From Tildeniella torsiva UHER 1998/13D (lineage in GTDB: Bacteria; Cyanobacteriota; Cyanobacteriia; Phormidesmidales; Phormidesmidaceae): DNA of 64,000 bases. Positions within the stretch are counted from its first letter, which is position 1. Every line of letters starts with the position of its first letter. Below the pieces are notes generated by a model. That model was not told where the DNA came from and made no database searches. It saw nothing but the letters and a program-made list of their open reading frames with translations. Below are positions 44,004 to 52,965 of this stretch, one piece after another. The position numbers and the translations under genes are program-made. The stretch spans positions 62,001 to 126,000 of the forward strand of contig JAHHIH010000007.1 of the NCBI GenBank assembly GCA_019358835.1, given 5' to 3'.

Positions 44004-44390
44004 ATGCGCCGTTCCCGATCTGGTAGCCCGCTGCCGACGTCTTCTGCCCATAGAATGCCTGTTCAGCGACTACGAGTACGGCGGCGAGCCGATCCGTGGC
44101 GACGCTTGGCTCGCCATACCGCCATGTTTGAACTCAGCGCTCGGCTGGGGGTGAACTGCTTTTTAGTGCTGGTAGCGGCGGTCTCGCTGGGGCGGCTGGT
44201 GCCCCACCTTCAGGCTCAAACCCAGCAGCTAGAGACGGTGCGTCGCGAATTAGATCAAGCTGAGGTAACCCACACCCGTTTAAGGGCAGATTTCGATCGC
44301 TACTTTGACCCGACCCAAGCAGGACGGGTGATTCAAGAGCAAACGGGCTATCGCACCAAGTCAGAACGGCAGGTGGTGTGGACGGATTAG
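44004..44390 (+). CDS. Small membrane coiled-coil protein, FtsB-like topology
   Basis: A 128-residue protein: a basic, Ser/Arg-rich cytoplasmic N-terminus (1-40), one membrane helix (about 47-66), and a coiled coil (about 68-100, AQTQQLETVRRELDQAEV) ending in a conserved short tail. This topology resembles FtsB/DivIC septum proteins, and conserved cyanobacterial proteins of this size exist. Division function is only an inference from topology. Confidence 0.7.
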   Translation: MRRSRSGSPLPTSSAHRMPVQRLRVRRRADPWRRLARHTAMFELSARLGVNCFLVLVAAVSLGRLVPHLQAQTQQLETVRRELDQAEVTHTRLRADFDRYFDPTQAGRVIQEQTGYRTKSERQVVWTD

Positions 44391-44515
44391 GGGAGTTGGG
44401 GAGTGGGTGTGTAGACTTCTCTGACTCATGGGAGCTGCTTGACCGATCGCGCCAGCTTCATTCACCTACTCATTTACACACCTACCCACTCACTCATCCA
44501 CCCTCCATCCCTCCC
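44391..44515. repeat. G-rich then C-rich imperfect inverted repeat
   Basis: GGGGAGTTGGGGAGTGGGTG (44394 on) and, after a spacer, CACACCTACCCACTCACTCA (about 44480 on) are roughly inverted copies. This is the same unit as at 12776-12862. It sits between convergent genes and may act as a terminator-like hairpin. Confidence 0.65.
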
Positions 44516-45583
44516 CTAGGGATAGAACGTCGTCGTCGGTAACCCAAGCCCTTCTTCAAGGCCCATCATCAGGTTGAAGCACTGCACGGCTTGGGATGCC
44601 TGGCCCTTCATCAGGTTGTCGATCGCCGACATGACAATTACCCGTCCGGTGCGGGCATCGGTCTCTAGGCCGATGTAGCAGCGGTTGGTGCCCCAGGCCC
44701 ACTTTGTTTGGGGGTAGGTGCCGCTGGGCAGCACTGTCACCCACGGCGACGAGCGGTAGAAGGCGCTGTAGATGGTGAGCAGGTCGTCGCGTACCAGGCC
44801 AGGATCGCGCAGGGTGGCGTAGATGGTGGCCAAAATGCCCCGCACCATGGGGATCAGGTGGGGGGTAAACTGCACCGTGACCTCTTGACTGGCCAAATGG
44901 GTGCAAATTTGCTCGATTTCGGGGGTGTGGCGGTGGCGGGCGACGCCGTAGGCTCCGAGAGAATTGCTGGCTTCAGCCAATAGCATGCCTGTCTTAGCCA
45001 CCCGCCCGCCGCCGGAGGTGCCGGATTTGGCATCGATAATTAGGGTTTCGGGCTGGGCGAGACCCTGTTTGAGCAGGGGCGCAATGCCGAGCAGGCTGGC
45101 GGTGGGGTAGCAGCCGGGGCAGCCTACTAAGCGGGCGTTGCGAATGCGATCGCGAAACAATTCTGGCAGCCCGTAGATCGCCTCGACGGCGGTGGTCTGG
45201 TCGGTGCGATCGCCCCCGTACCACGACTGGTAGGTGTTCAAATTTTCAAAGCGATAGTCAGCCGACAGGTCGAGCACCCGGCAGCCGCGCTCTAGTAAGG
45301 TGGGGGCCATGGTGCAGGCCAGCCCGTTGGGCAGCGAGAGAAACACCGCCTGGCAGCGCTGGGCAATTTCGCCCAAGTCCACGGCTTCCACCGTTAAATT
45401 GACCGAGTCGGCCAGGTGGGGATAGATATCGGTATAGGGCTGTCCGGCGCTGCTGTCGCCTCCTAGGTACACCAGCTCTACCTCTGGATGCTGGGTAAGC
45501 AGGCGCACCAGCTGCACCCCTCCATAGCCCGAGGCCCCCACAATGCCGACTTTGATTTTTCCGACGGGTGACGACTCGCTCAT
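44516..45583 (-). CDS. argC: N-acetyl-gamma-glutamyl-phosphate reductase
   Basis: ArgC performs the third step of arginine synthesis, reducing N-acetylglutamyl phosphate with NADPH. The 355-residue protein has the GASGYGG nucleotide loop near residue 16 and the active-site Cys in GCPGCYPT. It is divergent from ribBA across 291 bases, in which I see no clear regulatory RNA. Confidence 0.94.
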   Translation of the reverse strand: MSESSPVGKIKVGIVGASGYGGVQLVRLLTQHPEVELVYLGGDSSAGQPYTDIYPHLADSVNLTVEAVDLGEIAQRCQAVFLSLPNGLACTMAPTLLERGCRVLDLSADYRFENLNTYQSWYGGDRTDQTTAVEAIYGLPELFRDRIRNARLVGCPGCYPTASLLGIAPLLKQGLAQPETLIIDAKSGTSGGGRVAKTGMLLAEASNSLGAYGVARHRHTPEIEQICTHLASQEVTVQFTPHLIPMVRGILATIYATLRDPGLVRDDLLTIYSAFYRSSPWVTVLPSGTYPQTKWAWGTNRCYIGLETDARTGRVIVMSAIDNLMKGQASQAVQCFNLMMGLEEGLGLPTTTFYP

Positions 45584-45874
45584 GGTTCTGGGGCTAGCTG
45601 GTTGAAAGAATAGACAAGGCCGAGAGCCGGGCTTGGGGGGCGATCGCTAACCCAGTTAGCACCTTCCCCTTCGTTCAGCACTGTAATAGTAAACCAGTAA
45701 TCTCAATTCAACATGGTGGCTTGGGATGCTGTCGCGGGCCGATTGTCCCAGGCTAGGAACGGCGGGGTCGGATGCAGCGATTCTGCCGATGAAGCGCAGG
45801 CCATAAAGCTAGAATTTTAGAAGCAATCGTACTTTCTACAGGTTCGCCCCACCGTGCTTAACCCAGAAGCGGAG

Positions 45875-47620
45875 ATGTCTCAAGCCCCCAAACCCTCTGC
45901 CGCCGAGCTTGAACTGCCGCCCGGTTTTCAGTTCGACTCCATTGAGTCGGCGCTCCACGACCTGGCCGCCGGTAAGTCGATTGTGGTGGTGGATGACGAA
46001 AACCGCGAGAACGAAGGCGACGTGATCTGCGCCGCCCAGTTTGCCACCCCCGACAACATCAACTTTATGGCAGTGGAAGCGCGAGGATTGATCTGCCTGG
46101 CCATGACCGGCGAACGGCTCGATCAACTTGACCTGCCGCTGATGGTCAGCCCCAGCGCCTTTGAAGACGAAAACGAGCAAACCGCCTTCACCGTCAGCAT
46201 CGACGCTGGTCTGAACTGGGGCGTCACCACGGGCATTTCCGCCGACGATCGCGCCCGCACGATTCAAGTCGCCATCAACCCCAACGCTCGCCCCCAAGAC
46301 CTCCGCCGACCCGGCCACATCTTTCCGCTACGGGCCAAGGAGGGCGGCGTGCTCAAGCGGGCCGGCCACACCGAAGCCGGGGTCGATCTGGCTCGGCTGG
46401 CGGGCCTCTACCCCGCCGGGGTCATCTGCGAAATTCAAAACCCTGACGGCTCGATGGCACGGCTGCCCGAATTGGTCAACTATGCCAAAAGTTTTGGCCT
46501 CAAGTTAATCAGCATCGCCGATCTCATTCACTACCGACTTCAGCACGAGCGCTTTGTGCAGCGCGAGGCGGTGGCCAAGATGCCCACCCAGTTTGGCGAC
46601 TTTGCTATCTATGCCTACCGCAACCTGCTCGACGGCTCCGAGCATGTGGCTATGGTCAAGGGCGACCCCGCCACCTTTGCTGACCAGTCGGTGATGGTGC
46701 GCGTCCACTCCGAATGCCTCACAGGCGATGCCTTTGGCTCCCTGCGCTGCGACTGCCGCATGCAGCTCCAGGCGGCGCTAAAGATGATCGATGCTGCCGG
46801 GCGCGGCGTGGTGGTCTACCTGCGCCAGGAGGGGCGCGGTATTGGCCTGGTCAACAAGCTCAAGGCCTACTCCCTACAAGACATGGGCCTTGACACGGTG
46901 GAGGCCAACGAAAAGCTGGGCCTGCCCGTTGACCAGCGCAACTACGGCATCGGCGCGCAGATTCTCAACGATATCGGCGTGCAGAAATTTTGCCTAATCA
47001 CCAATAACCCGCGCAAAATCGCGGGCATCAAGGGCTATGGCCTAGAAATGGTGAGCCGGGTGCCGCTGATTATTGAAGCCACCGACCACAACTCGGGCTA
47101 TCTGGCCACTAAGGCCCAAAAGCTGGGCCACCTGCTGGTGCAGACCTACCTGGCCACGGTGGCGATCCACTGGCGCAGCGGCGATCTGCCGGTGCAGGAG
47201 CGCTACCAAAAGCTAGAGCACCTGCGCGAGCTAGCCCACAGCCAGGGCCTAATGCTGCAAGAAGAAGCCCGCCCAGTGGCGGCGGCGCTATTTAGCCAGC
47301 CCGATCTAATTGTGAATTTGGGGTTAGATACCTTGCCTGTAGAAGGGGCTGAGGTTTGGTATCAGGATTGTGCACAGCCGCAGATGAAGACCGTTGCCAC
47401 CCTACTCGACAAACTTGCCGCCTGGCCCGAAATCGATCAGCTCGCGTTCTTAATCTCCAGCGGCAGCGACCCCTTCAGCGGCTTGCAGGTCGGCCTCGAT
47501 CGCCAGGTGTTTCATCACGACGCAGTGCCAACCCCCGAAACCGTCAAACCCTCTGACCTCTGCGGCCGCCTTGAGAGCCAGCGCATCTACGTATTCTCCA
47601 GCCATCTTCCAGCAGATTAG
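45875..47620 (+). CDS. ribBA: Bifunctional riboflavin enzyme: DHBP synthase and GTP cyclohydrolase II
   Basis: RibBA starts riboflavin synthesis. Residues about 20-225 are the RibB domain (VVDDENRENEGD acidic metal site), and about 230-420 the RibA domain with the zinc motif Cys-x10-Cys-x-Cys (SECLTGDAFGSLRCDCR) and RQEGRGIGL. A C-terminal extension of about 150 residues follows, common in cyanobacterial RibBA and of unclear function. ATG 45875 and GTG 45854 are both possible starts; neither has a clear ribosome site. Confidence 0.94.
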   Translation: MSQAPKPSAAELELPPGFQFDSIESALHDLAAGKSIVVVDDENRENEGDVICAAQFATPDNINFMAVEARGLICLAMTGERLDQLDLPLMVSPSAFEDENEQTAFTVSIDAGLNWGVTTGISADDRARTIQVAINPNARPQDLRRPGHIFPLRAKEGGVLKRAGHTEAGVDLARLAGLYPAGVICEIQNPDGSMARLPELVNYAKSFGLKLISIADLIHYRLQHERFVQREAVAKMPTQFGDFAIYAYRNLLDGSEHVAMVKGDPATFADQSVMVRVHSECLTGDAFGSLRCDCRMQLQAALKMIDAAGRGVVVYLRQEGRGIGLVNKLKAYSLQDMGLDTVEANEKLGLPVDQRNYGIGAQILNDIGVQKFCLITNNPRKIAGIKGYGLEMVSRVPLIIEATDHNSGYLATKAQKLGHLLVQTYLATVAIHWRSGDLPVQERYQKLEHLRELAHSQGLMLQEEARPVAAALFSQPDLIVNLGLDTLPVEGAEVWYQDCAQPQMKTVATLLDKLAAWPEIDQLAFLISSGSDPFSGLQVGLDRQVFHHDAVPTPETVKPSDLCGRLESQRIYVFSSHLPAD

Positions 47621-47705
47621 CTGGCTAATTACAGTTTGGGCATAGCGCTATGGGAACTTAAAGGTAATGAGGGTAGCTAAATCTGATATCAGCTATAATC
47701 GTAAA

Positions 47706-47789
47706 TGTATGGGGGCTCGTGGTTGGGGCGTCGGGCGATTAAGCTATTAACTTAAACCCGGAAACTAGGTTCGATTCCTGGCCATACAC
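47706..47789 (+). tRNA. Atypical tRNA-like gene with enlarged anticodon loop
   Basis: A 7-bp perfect acceptor stem (TGTATGG / CCATACA) and a canonical T-arm (CTAGG, loop TTCGATT, CCTGG) are clear. A D-arm GCTC / GGGC with a 7-nt loop is followed by a 5-bp anticodon-like stem TCGGG / CCCGG, but its loop is 21 nt and contains a second hairpin (TTAAG / CTTAA around CTATTAA). If that inner hairpin is the true anticodon arm, the anticodon reads ATT and the D-loop and variable loop are too long. Position 8 is G instead of the usual T. It is degenerate, intron-like or a specialised tRNA-like RNA. No CCA is encoded. Confidence 0.5.
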
Positions 47790-47796
47790 TTAACTG

Positions 47797-48576
47797 ATGC
47801 AGACTCCAGCACTAGATCGATTCCTCAAGCAAGTTGGCAAGGTTGTTCACCACCTTAATACGACTGTAGTAGGACTTTCTGCTGTCGAGGCTGGAACTGC
47901 TACAAAGCCAATAAAGTTAGACATTTCTTGGCAGCCCTCAAATGTGATCGCTTCAAGCAGACAAGCGCGCGCATTTATAATGCAGGCAACCTTGGTAACC
48001 GTTGCTGAAGAATTGGTTGCTTATGTTGTAGACTTAGCATTCTCACCAGCCTGTTCAGGACTAACTTTTTCAAGCGATGCTAATCGCGCCAATAAGTTCA
48101 AGGCTTTAAGAGAATATTGCCATCTAGAAGAAAATCATCTTTCTCTTGGCCCACTTTTGGTAATTCACTGGCGTAACAAAATTATTCATCGCAAATCACA
48201 AGCCGGACTTACAAAAGGCCAACGTGAAATTTTAATTAGTGAATCTGATGTTGTCAAAAACAACTATAAGAACCTCGATCCAGTTCTCTTGCTACAGCAC
48301 TTTGATGTAAATACGCCTACATTGAAAGATGTCTCATCGCTTGTGGCAATCACAATCAATTTCGTGAAAATCGTTGATAGATCTCTCCCAGAGCCTGCTT
48401 CAAAGTCAGAAGTTCTAGAATGGTTGGAGTATCTTGATCTGACAACTAACCTTGAGCGAGTTGAACGAGTTTCAAGAGCTAAAGGAAAATTAGATCAAGG
48501 GATTACAAACTTTCTTATGACTCATTGTCCATACCTTAAAGACTCATATTTCCAGTATGTTTATGATGAGTCTTAA
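47797..48576 (+). CDS. Hypothetical protein with HEPN-like Rx4H motif
   Basis: A 259-residue, mostly helical protein. Arg126 to His131 (WRNKIIH) forms an Rx4H motif with Asn next to Arg, the active-site pattern of HEPN ribonucleases, set at the end of a long helix as in that family. Overall I do not recognise the full-length family. Its base composition is visibly more AT-rich than neighbouring genes, suggesting acquisition. The ATG lies only eight bases after the tRNA-like sequence, with no ribosome site, so it may share its transcript. Confidence 0.65.
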   Translation: MQTPALDRFLKQVGKVVHHLNTTVVGLSAVEAGTATKPIKLDISWQPSNVIASSRQARAFIMQATLVTVAEELVAYVVDLAFSPACSGLTFSSDANRANKFKALREYCHLEENHLSLGPLLVIHWRNKIIHRKSQAGLTKGQREILISESDVVKNNYKNLDPVLLLQHFDVNTPTLKDVSSLVAITINFVKIVDRSLPEPASKSEVLEWLEYLDLTTNLERVERVSRAKGKLDQGITNFLMTHCPYLKDSYFQYVYDES

Positions 48577-48634
48577 CTATGAGCATGTGTCAACCGCCTC
48601 TCTAAAGATTGAGGGGAAAGCTGTTTAAGCCACC

Positions 48635-48730
48635 TTGAGGGCAGCGATAACTGAGTTACTTGAGCAGGCGATCGCACGGTTGCAGACATTGCCTGAGAGC
48701 GAGCAAAATGCGATCTCCACTTTCCTCTAA
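48635..48730 (+). pseudogene. Antitoxin gene remnant
   Basis: A short frame (TTG start) reading ITELLEQAIARLQTLPESEQ resembles the N-terminus of small cyanobacterial antitoxins, which normally continue for 40 or so more residues. A stop after 31 codons truncates it, and no toxin follows. It is a probable decayed toxin-antitoxin gene. Confidence 0.45.
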
Positions 48731-48761
48731 TTTATTAATCAAGATATATTGAGGGAAAACA

Positions 48762-48995
48762 ATGCTAAACATAACAATAGATGAGATCCAGCGCGATCCA
48801 CTTAAGTATCTTCGCCAAGTAGAGGCAGGGGAGACGCTTGTTGTCTTTAGGGCTGATGAGGCGATCGCAGAACTCAAGCCCATCACCAAAGATAAACAAC
48901 TGCGACCATTTGGCCTATGTGCTGGTGAGTTTACTGTCCCAGAAGATTTTGATACGCCTCTACCCGAAGAGCAGCTGAGCGCATTCGAAGATTAA
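48762..48995 (+). CDS. Phd/YefM-like antitoxin
   Basis: A 77-residue protein opening MLNITIDEIQRDPLKYLRQV, typical of the Phd/YefM antitoxins that pair with VapC-type toxins in cyanobacteria (VEAGETLVVFRADEAIAELKPI core). The C-terminal part (RPFGLCAGEFTVPEDFD) is the toxin-binding segment. No VapC gene follows, so it is an orphan or has lost its partner. Confidence 0.75.
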   Translation: MLNITIDEIQRDPLKYLRQVEAGETLVVFRADEAIAELKPITKDKQLRPFGLCAGEFTVPEDFDTPLPEEQLSAFED

Positions 48996-49056
48996 TAAGG
49001 ATTTTGCTAGATACTCATATTGACTCATATTAAAGGATAGAGAGGTTCAAAGGGTT

Positions 49057-49257
49057 ATGTCTAACTTGGAGCAAATTGAAGCTGCCATCCTTTCGTTGCC
49101 ATCAAGTGAGTTTGAAAGACTAAAACTTTGGCTTCTCGACCTAGATTATGACCGCTGGGATGAACAGCTAGAGCAGGACGTTTCAGATGGCAAATTAGAT
49201 GCGCTAGCTCAGGAGGCGATCGCTGAGTTTGAATCAGGGCATTGCCGAGAAATCTAA
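49057..49257 (+). CDS. Antitoxin of a ParE/RelE-type pair
   Basis: A 66-residue acidic helical protein (LEQIEAAILSLPSSEFERLK ... EAIAEFESG) of the kind found upstream of RelE/ParE-like toxins in cyanobacteria. Its stop TAA overlaps the toxin ATG by one base (TAATG), indicating coupled translation. Function as antitoxin is inferred from context. Confidence 0.78.
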   Translation: MSNLEQIEAAILSLPSSEFERLKLWLLDLDYDRWDEQLEQDVSDGKLDALAQEAIAEFESGHCREI

Positions 49258-49517
49258 TGCACTACGCAACTCGACGGTTCTGGCAATGCTATGACGCTTT
49301 GCCAGAAAAAGCGAAGCGAACAGCTGACGAATGCTACGAATTACTTAAAACTGATTCATCCCATCCATCATTACACTTCAAGAGGTTGGGCAAAAAGTAT
49401 TGGTCAGTGCGAGCAGGTTTGAGCTATCGAGCTTTGGGAGTAGAAGTAGAAAATGGTATTTCCTGGTTCTGGATTGGAACTCATGCAGAGTATGACAAGC
49501 TGATCGGTCGCTTGTAA
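49257..49517 (+). CDS. RelE/ParE-like toxin
   Basis: An 86-residue basic protein of the RelE/ParE superfamily. It starts MHYATRRFWQCYDALP and contains the conserved HPSLHFKRLGKKYWSVRAG and YRALG stretches and the C-terminal WIGTHAEYDKLI motif. It most likely blocks translation by cutting mRNA or acts on gyrase; the target is unknown. ATG 49257 was chosen over an upstream TTG because of the one-base overlap with the antitoxin gene. Confidence 0.82.
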   Translation: MHYATRRFWQCYDALPEKAKRTADECYELLKTDSSHPSLHFKRLGKKYWSVRAGLSYRALGVEVENGISWFWIGTHAEYDKLIGRL

Positions 49518-49660
49518 GTTTGCATAGTCAGGCTAGATCCTAGTAAGGTAGCAAGCCGTTAGCCTACAGATCTACCCAGCTTGCTTTCTGTTCTGACTAT
49601 TAGTGGACAACGGAAAACTGAGTTAATTAGAGTCTGAAATTCTCTGCCTTGAGCTTGAAA

Positions 49661-49849
49661 TCACTGCAATATATCAGGCTCAATTTGCACAAGTTGCTGT
49701 GCTTGTGCCGCTGGCATTCTTAAGGTCGCCTTCTCAAAGAACTCATTCGACAAAGGAGGAATGTCAGAATAATCAATTCCTTCATCCTCCATTGACTCTA
49801 GTGCCGCCCAATTAGTACTAGAGGTATTGGTTGCGTCTTTACCGCTCAT
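49661..49849 (-). CDS. Antitoxin-like protein (BrnA/CopG-type fragment)
   Basis: A 62-residue protein (NWAALESMEDEGIDYSDIPP ... ATLRMPAAQAQQLVQIEPD) resembling antitoxins of BrnT-like systems in cyanobacteria. The usual C-terminal extension is short and no toxin gene adjoins it. It is probably an orphan, possibly a truncated antitoxin. It ends the AT-richer accessory island. Confidence 0.6.
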   Translation of the reverse strand: MSGKDATNTSSTNWAALESMEDEGIDYSDIPPLSNEFFEKATLRMPAAQAQQLVQIEPDILQ

Positions 49850-49862
49850 ATTAATATCGGTT

Positions 49863-52526
49863 TTATGCAGGTCGACCGGGATCGAGGTGATCCAGCGCTT
49901 TCAGCACTGCGCCCACGTCCATCGACAGGTATTCGCCGAGGCGGAGGATGTCGTTGACCTGGGCGCGGCTGTCTTGGCCAAGGGGCTTTCTAGACACCGC
50001 TGCTTGCTTGAGCAGGGCAAACACCTGGCGGTTGAGATGCTGGTAGTACAGCTCCTGGGGCCGCTCTAACGAAAGGCCCAGGTTGAGCTGCTGGCCTAGG
50101 TTCACCAGTCGCCCCAGCCAATCCACATCGGCAGCGAGGGATTCTGTCGGTGCCTGGTTGAGAATTTGCCAGACCGATCGCCCGATCAGCCGCTCCAGCA
50201 TGGGCTTAGCCGCCGCTAGCGATAGCGAGGCATTGCAAGTGCTGGCTTCAGTGGCGATCGCCTCCAGCTCATTCAAATAGTCTTCTCCCTGGCGTAGGGG
50301 GCTAGCGGTGGGGTCGCTGGTCTCGCGCTCAAGGGATTGCAGCACCTCCATCGCCCGGTGGCTAAGGGCAATATCCGCCGCCACTTGCAACTCCTTCGGT
50401 ACGGGCAACCCGTCGCGGTGGAAGGCCCGCAGCACGCCGTAATTATCGCGGTAGACCTGGGCGTAGAGCTGGTCGAGGCGCAGCAGGGTGTCTTGGGAGA
50501 GCAGGCCCATCATGCGGTGGCGCTCTTCGGCAAACAGGTCTTGCAGGCCGTAGGTGTGGGGGCCAAAGGCGCTGTTGATAGCGAGAATCACCTGGGCGGC
50601 GCTGGCCTGGCTCAGGCTCTCAAACACGGCAGCTTTGGCCTGGGTGTAGTCGAGGCGCGATCGCACCCCCTTGATCCCGCAGTGGAAATCCCAGCCGCCC
50701 AGGTGCACCACGGCAAAGGCGAGGCTGATGCTCTCGCGGGTGATGGTAGAGGTGATTTCGACCAGGCCCACGGCGAGGGAAATTGGCCCCAGGCGCTGGC
50801 GGCGGTAGTCGTGCTGCTCGACGCTGTAGCAATAGACGGTCTGTTCGCGGTGGTAGTCGCTAAACAGCGATCCCATGGCGTAGTGGGCCACCACCTGATC
50901 CAGCGAAATGCGGGAGGGTTTGACCAGGGCCTCGTAAACCCCGGTGCCAGTGACGAATTCTTCTACGTTGCTGGGGGCGTGGCCCAGACGCTTCACAAAT
51001 TCGGCTTCCAGGGCGATCCCCGAAACTTCGCCAGCCAGCTCCATGGCGCGGGCGGCGTAGCGGAGGATCTGGGTGCCCTCGGGGCGAGAGAGTTCTTCGA
51101 AGAACCAGCCGCAGCTAGTGTACATAAACAGGGCGTGGCGCTGCAATTCGAGCAGTTGCAGGGCGGTGACCCGCTCGATCGCCGACAGTTTGTGGGTTTG
51201 GTGGGTGGCAAAGAAGGCGTCGAGGGAGGCGGGGCTGCGATCGCCTATCACTGCCACATAAGCATTCCGTGCCGCCCAAGGGTCGCGCAGCAGGTCGGCA
51301 CCATGCTCTTCGTAGACGGCGACTAGCTGATCGCGCAGCCAGTCGAGGGTGTCGCGCAGGGGGCGTCGCCACTGCTGGTGCCATTCGCCGCCGCCGCCAC
51401 AGCCGCAGTCATCCTGCCAGCGATCGACGCCGTGGGAGCAGCTCCAGGCGGTGACGGGCTTGAGCTCGGCTTCCCAGGTGGGCGGGTGGGTGGCCAGGTA
51501 GTGGGCGTAGTTGGTCACCGTCCAGCCCTGGCGAGGAAACTTGTCGGTGAGGGCGTAGGCGAGGGCTTTTTCGGCCCCGCCCCGGTGGTGACCAAAGGTT
51601 TCGCCGTCGGTAGCCACGGAGATTAGCTGAAAAGGCCGGTGATCCCCGTGGATGGCCTGGCCGATGCGTCCGACAAAGTGTTGGGACGAACTCAGCACGT
51701 CGTTAAAGCCCATGTCGCGGGAGATCGGGCCGTCGTAGAAAAAGATGTCGATGTAGCGGCTGGGGTCGGGGCTGCCGTCGGCGTTTTTGAGAAAGCAGCG
51801 GTAGGGGCGGCTGGGATCGATCTGGCCGCCGCCGACTTCTTGCCAGGTATCGCGCTCGCCGTTATAGCTGACCATGGGGCGGCAGCGCTGCACCTGGGAA
51901 GGGGCGAGAATGGTGAACTTGATCCCCTCGGCGTGGAGCACATCTAGCGTGGGGTAGTCGATCGCGGTCTCCGCCAGCCAAATGCCCTCTGGGTTGCGGC
52001 CAAAGCGGCGGCGAAAGTCTTCAATGCCCCAGTGCACCTGGGTAACTTTGTCGCGCGAGTTTGCCAGGGGCAAAATGATGTGGTTGTAGACCTGGGCGAT
52101 CGCATTCCCATGGCCGCTCAGCCTGGCGCAGCTGTTGCGATCGGCGTCGATGATGCGCTGGTAAGTCTCCAGGTCGTGGCGCTCCATCCAGCTCAGCAAA
52201 GTGGGGCCAATGTTGAAGCTGATGTACTCAAAGGTGTTGACGATGCGGACGACTTCGCCGCGATCGTTGAGAATGCGGGCGTAGGCGTTGGGGCGATAGC
52301 ACTCGTTGTGAATGCGCTCATTCCAGTTGTGGAAAGGGGCGGCGCTGGGCTGCTTCTCAATCGCATCCAGGTAAGGATTCTCTCGGGGCGGCTGGTAAAA
52401 GTGGCCGTGCACGCAAACAAAAACCCCGGTGCTAACAGCGGGGATCAAGCCATCGTGGGGGCCATCGTAGAAATTTTGGGCCGCAGGAATCGTCTGCAAT
52501 GCCGAATGCTGGAGTGAATCAGCCAT
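49863..52526 (-). CDS. Glycoside hydrolase family 57 enzyme with DUF3536
   Basis: An 887-residue protein. The N-terminal half is a GH57 (alpha/beta)7-barrel hydrolase domain (opening HGHFYQPPRENPYLDAIE; WLAETAIDYPTLDVL near the catalytic Glu; TDGETFGHH region), and the C-terminal half is DUF3536. Related proteins are alpha-glucan enzymes such as branching or debranching types, so glycogen metabolism is likely. The exact reaction is not set by the sequence. It is transcribed alone. Confidence 0.88.
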   Translation of the reverse strand: MADSLQHSALQTIPAAQNFYDGPHDGLIPAVSTGVFVCVHGHFYQPPRENPYLDAIEKQPSAAPFHNWNERIHNECYRPNAYARILNDRGEVVRIVNTFEYISFNIGPTLLSWMERHDLETYQRIIDADRNSCARLSGHGNAIAQVYNHIILPLANSRDKVTQVHWGIEDFRRRFGRNPEGIWLAETAIDYPTLDVLHAEGIKFTILAPSQVQRCRPMVSYNGERDTWQEVGGGQIDPSRPYRCFLKNADGSPDPSRYIDIFFYDGPISRDMGFNDVLSSSQHFVGRIGQAIHGDHRPFQLISVATDGETFGHHRGGAEKALAYALTDKFPRQGWTVTNYAHYLATHPPTWEAELKPVTAWSCSHGVDRWQDDCGCGGGGEWHQQWRRPLRDTLDWLRDQLVAVYEEHGADLLRDPWAARNAYVAVIGDRSPASLDAFFATHQTHKLSAIERVTALQLLELQRHALFMYTSCGWFFEELSRPEGTQILRYAARAMELAGEVSGIALEAEFVKRLGHAPSNVEEFVTGTGVYEALVKPSRISLDQVVAHYAMGSLFSDYHREQTVYCYSVEQHDYRRQRLGPISLAVGLVEITSTITRESISLAFAVVHLGGWDFHCGIKGVRSRLDYTQAKAAVFESLSQASAAQVILAINSAFGPHTYGLQDLFAEERHRMMGLLSQDTLLRLDQLYAQVYRDNYGVLRAFHRDGLPVPKELQVAADIALSHRAMEVLQSLERETSDPTASPLRQGEDYLNELEAIATEASTCNASLSLAAAKPMLERLIGRSVWQILNQAPTESLAADVDWLGRLVNLGQQLNLGLSLERPQELYYQHLNRQVFALLKQAAVSRKPLGQDSRAQVNDILRLGEYLSMDVGAVLKALDHLDPGRPA

Positions 52527-52965
52527 AGGAGAAAAATGAGTGAGGAATTGAAGAAATCCTGAGCGCAGCAGCCGACTTAGCGTTAGCCGGGCCGCAAACA
52601 GAGATTGAATTTTAGAAAAGCTTGGAGCAGGGGATCATTGCCCCTAAGGCAATGCGGCAGATTGGTGAAACGCTAAAGGGCCACAATAAATGCCGTTTGG
52701 ATCACTTATCACTTGGGGATCGGTGGAACAGCGGTGGCAGCATTGGAGTTAGAGGGCGACTGACGCAATCGCTGAGTTGTCTACCCAGTGATTATAGCTT
52801 TGCTGATTTTAACCCGCTTTTGAAAAACAGTCGGTGGCGCTTAATCTCCGTTGACGTTTCTCAGCAGGGCAACGAATCCAATCTACTGTCCAAACTACGG
52901 CAAATGGGCGATCGCCCCATCCCTCGCGGGAGAGAAGCAGGACGATGACACTGGGCGAAATTTCA
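52527..52965. other. Intergenic region between the GH57 gene and the sensor kinase gene
   Basis: In 439 bases I see no convincing gene. A 7-bp hairpin (CATTGCC-CCTAA-GGCAATG, 52636-52654) is present. An open frame here has a Ser/Arg-rich product without a family. Confidence 0.5.

Noticed and set aside
45584-45874. FMN riboswitch upstream of ribBA
   Set aside because: No conserved FMN aptamer segments were recognised in the divergent gap.
50337-51326. Long plus-strand open frame (329 codons) across the GH57 gene
   Set aside because: It is antisense to a clear GH57/DUF3536 protein; the product is Gly/Val/Ala-rich with no recognisable domain, as expected for a shadow frame in GC-rich DNA.
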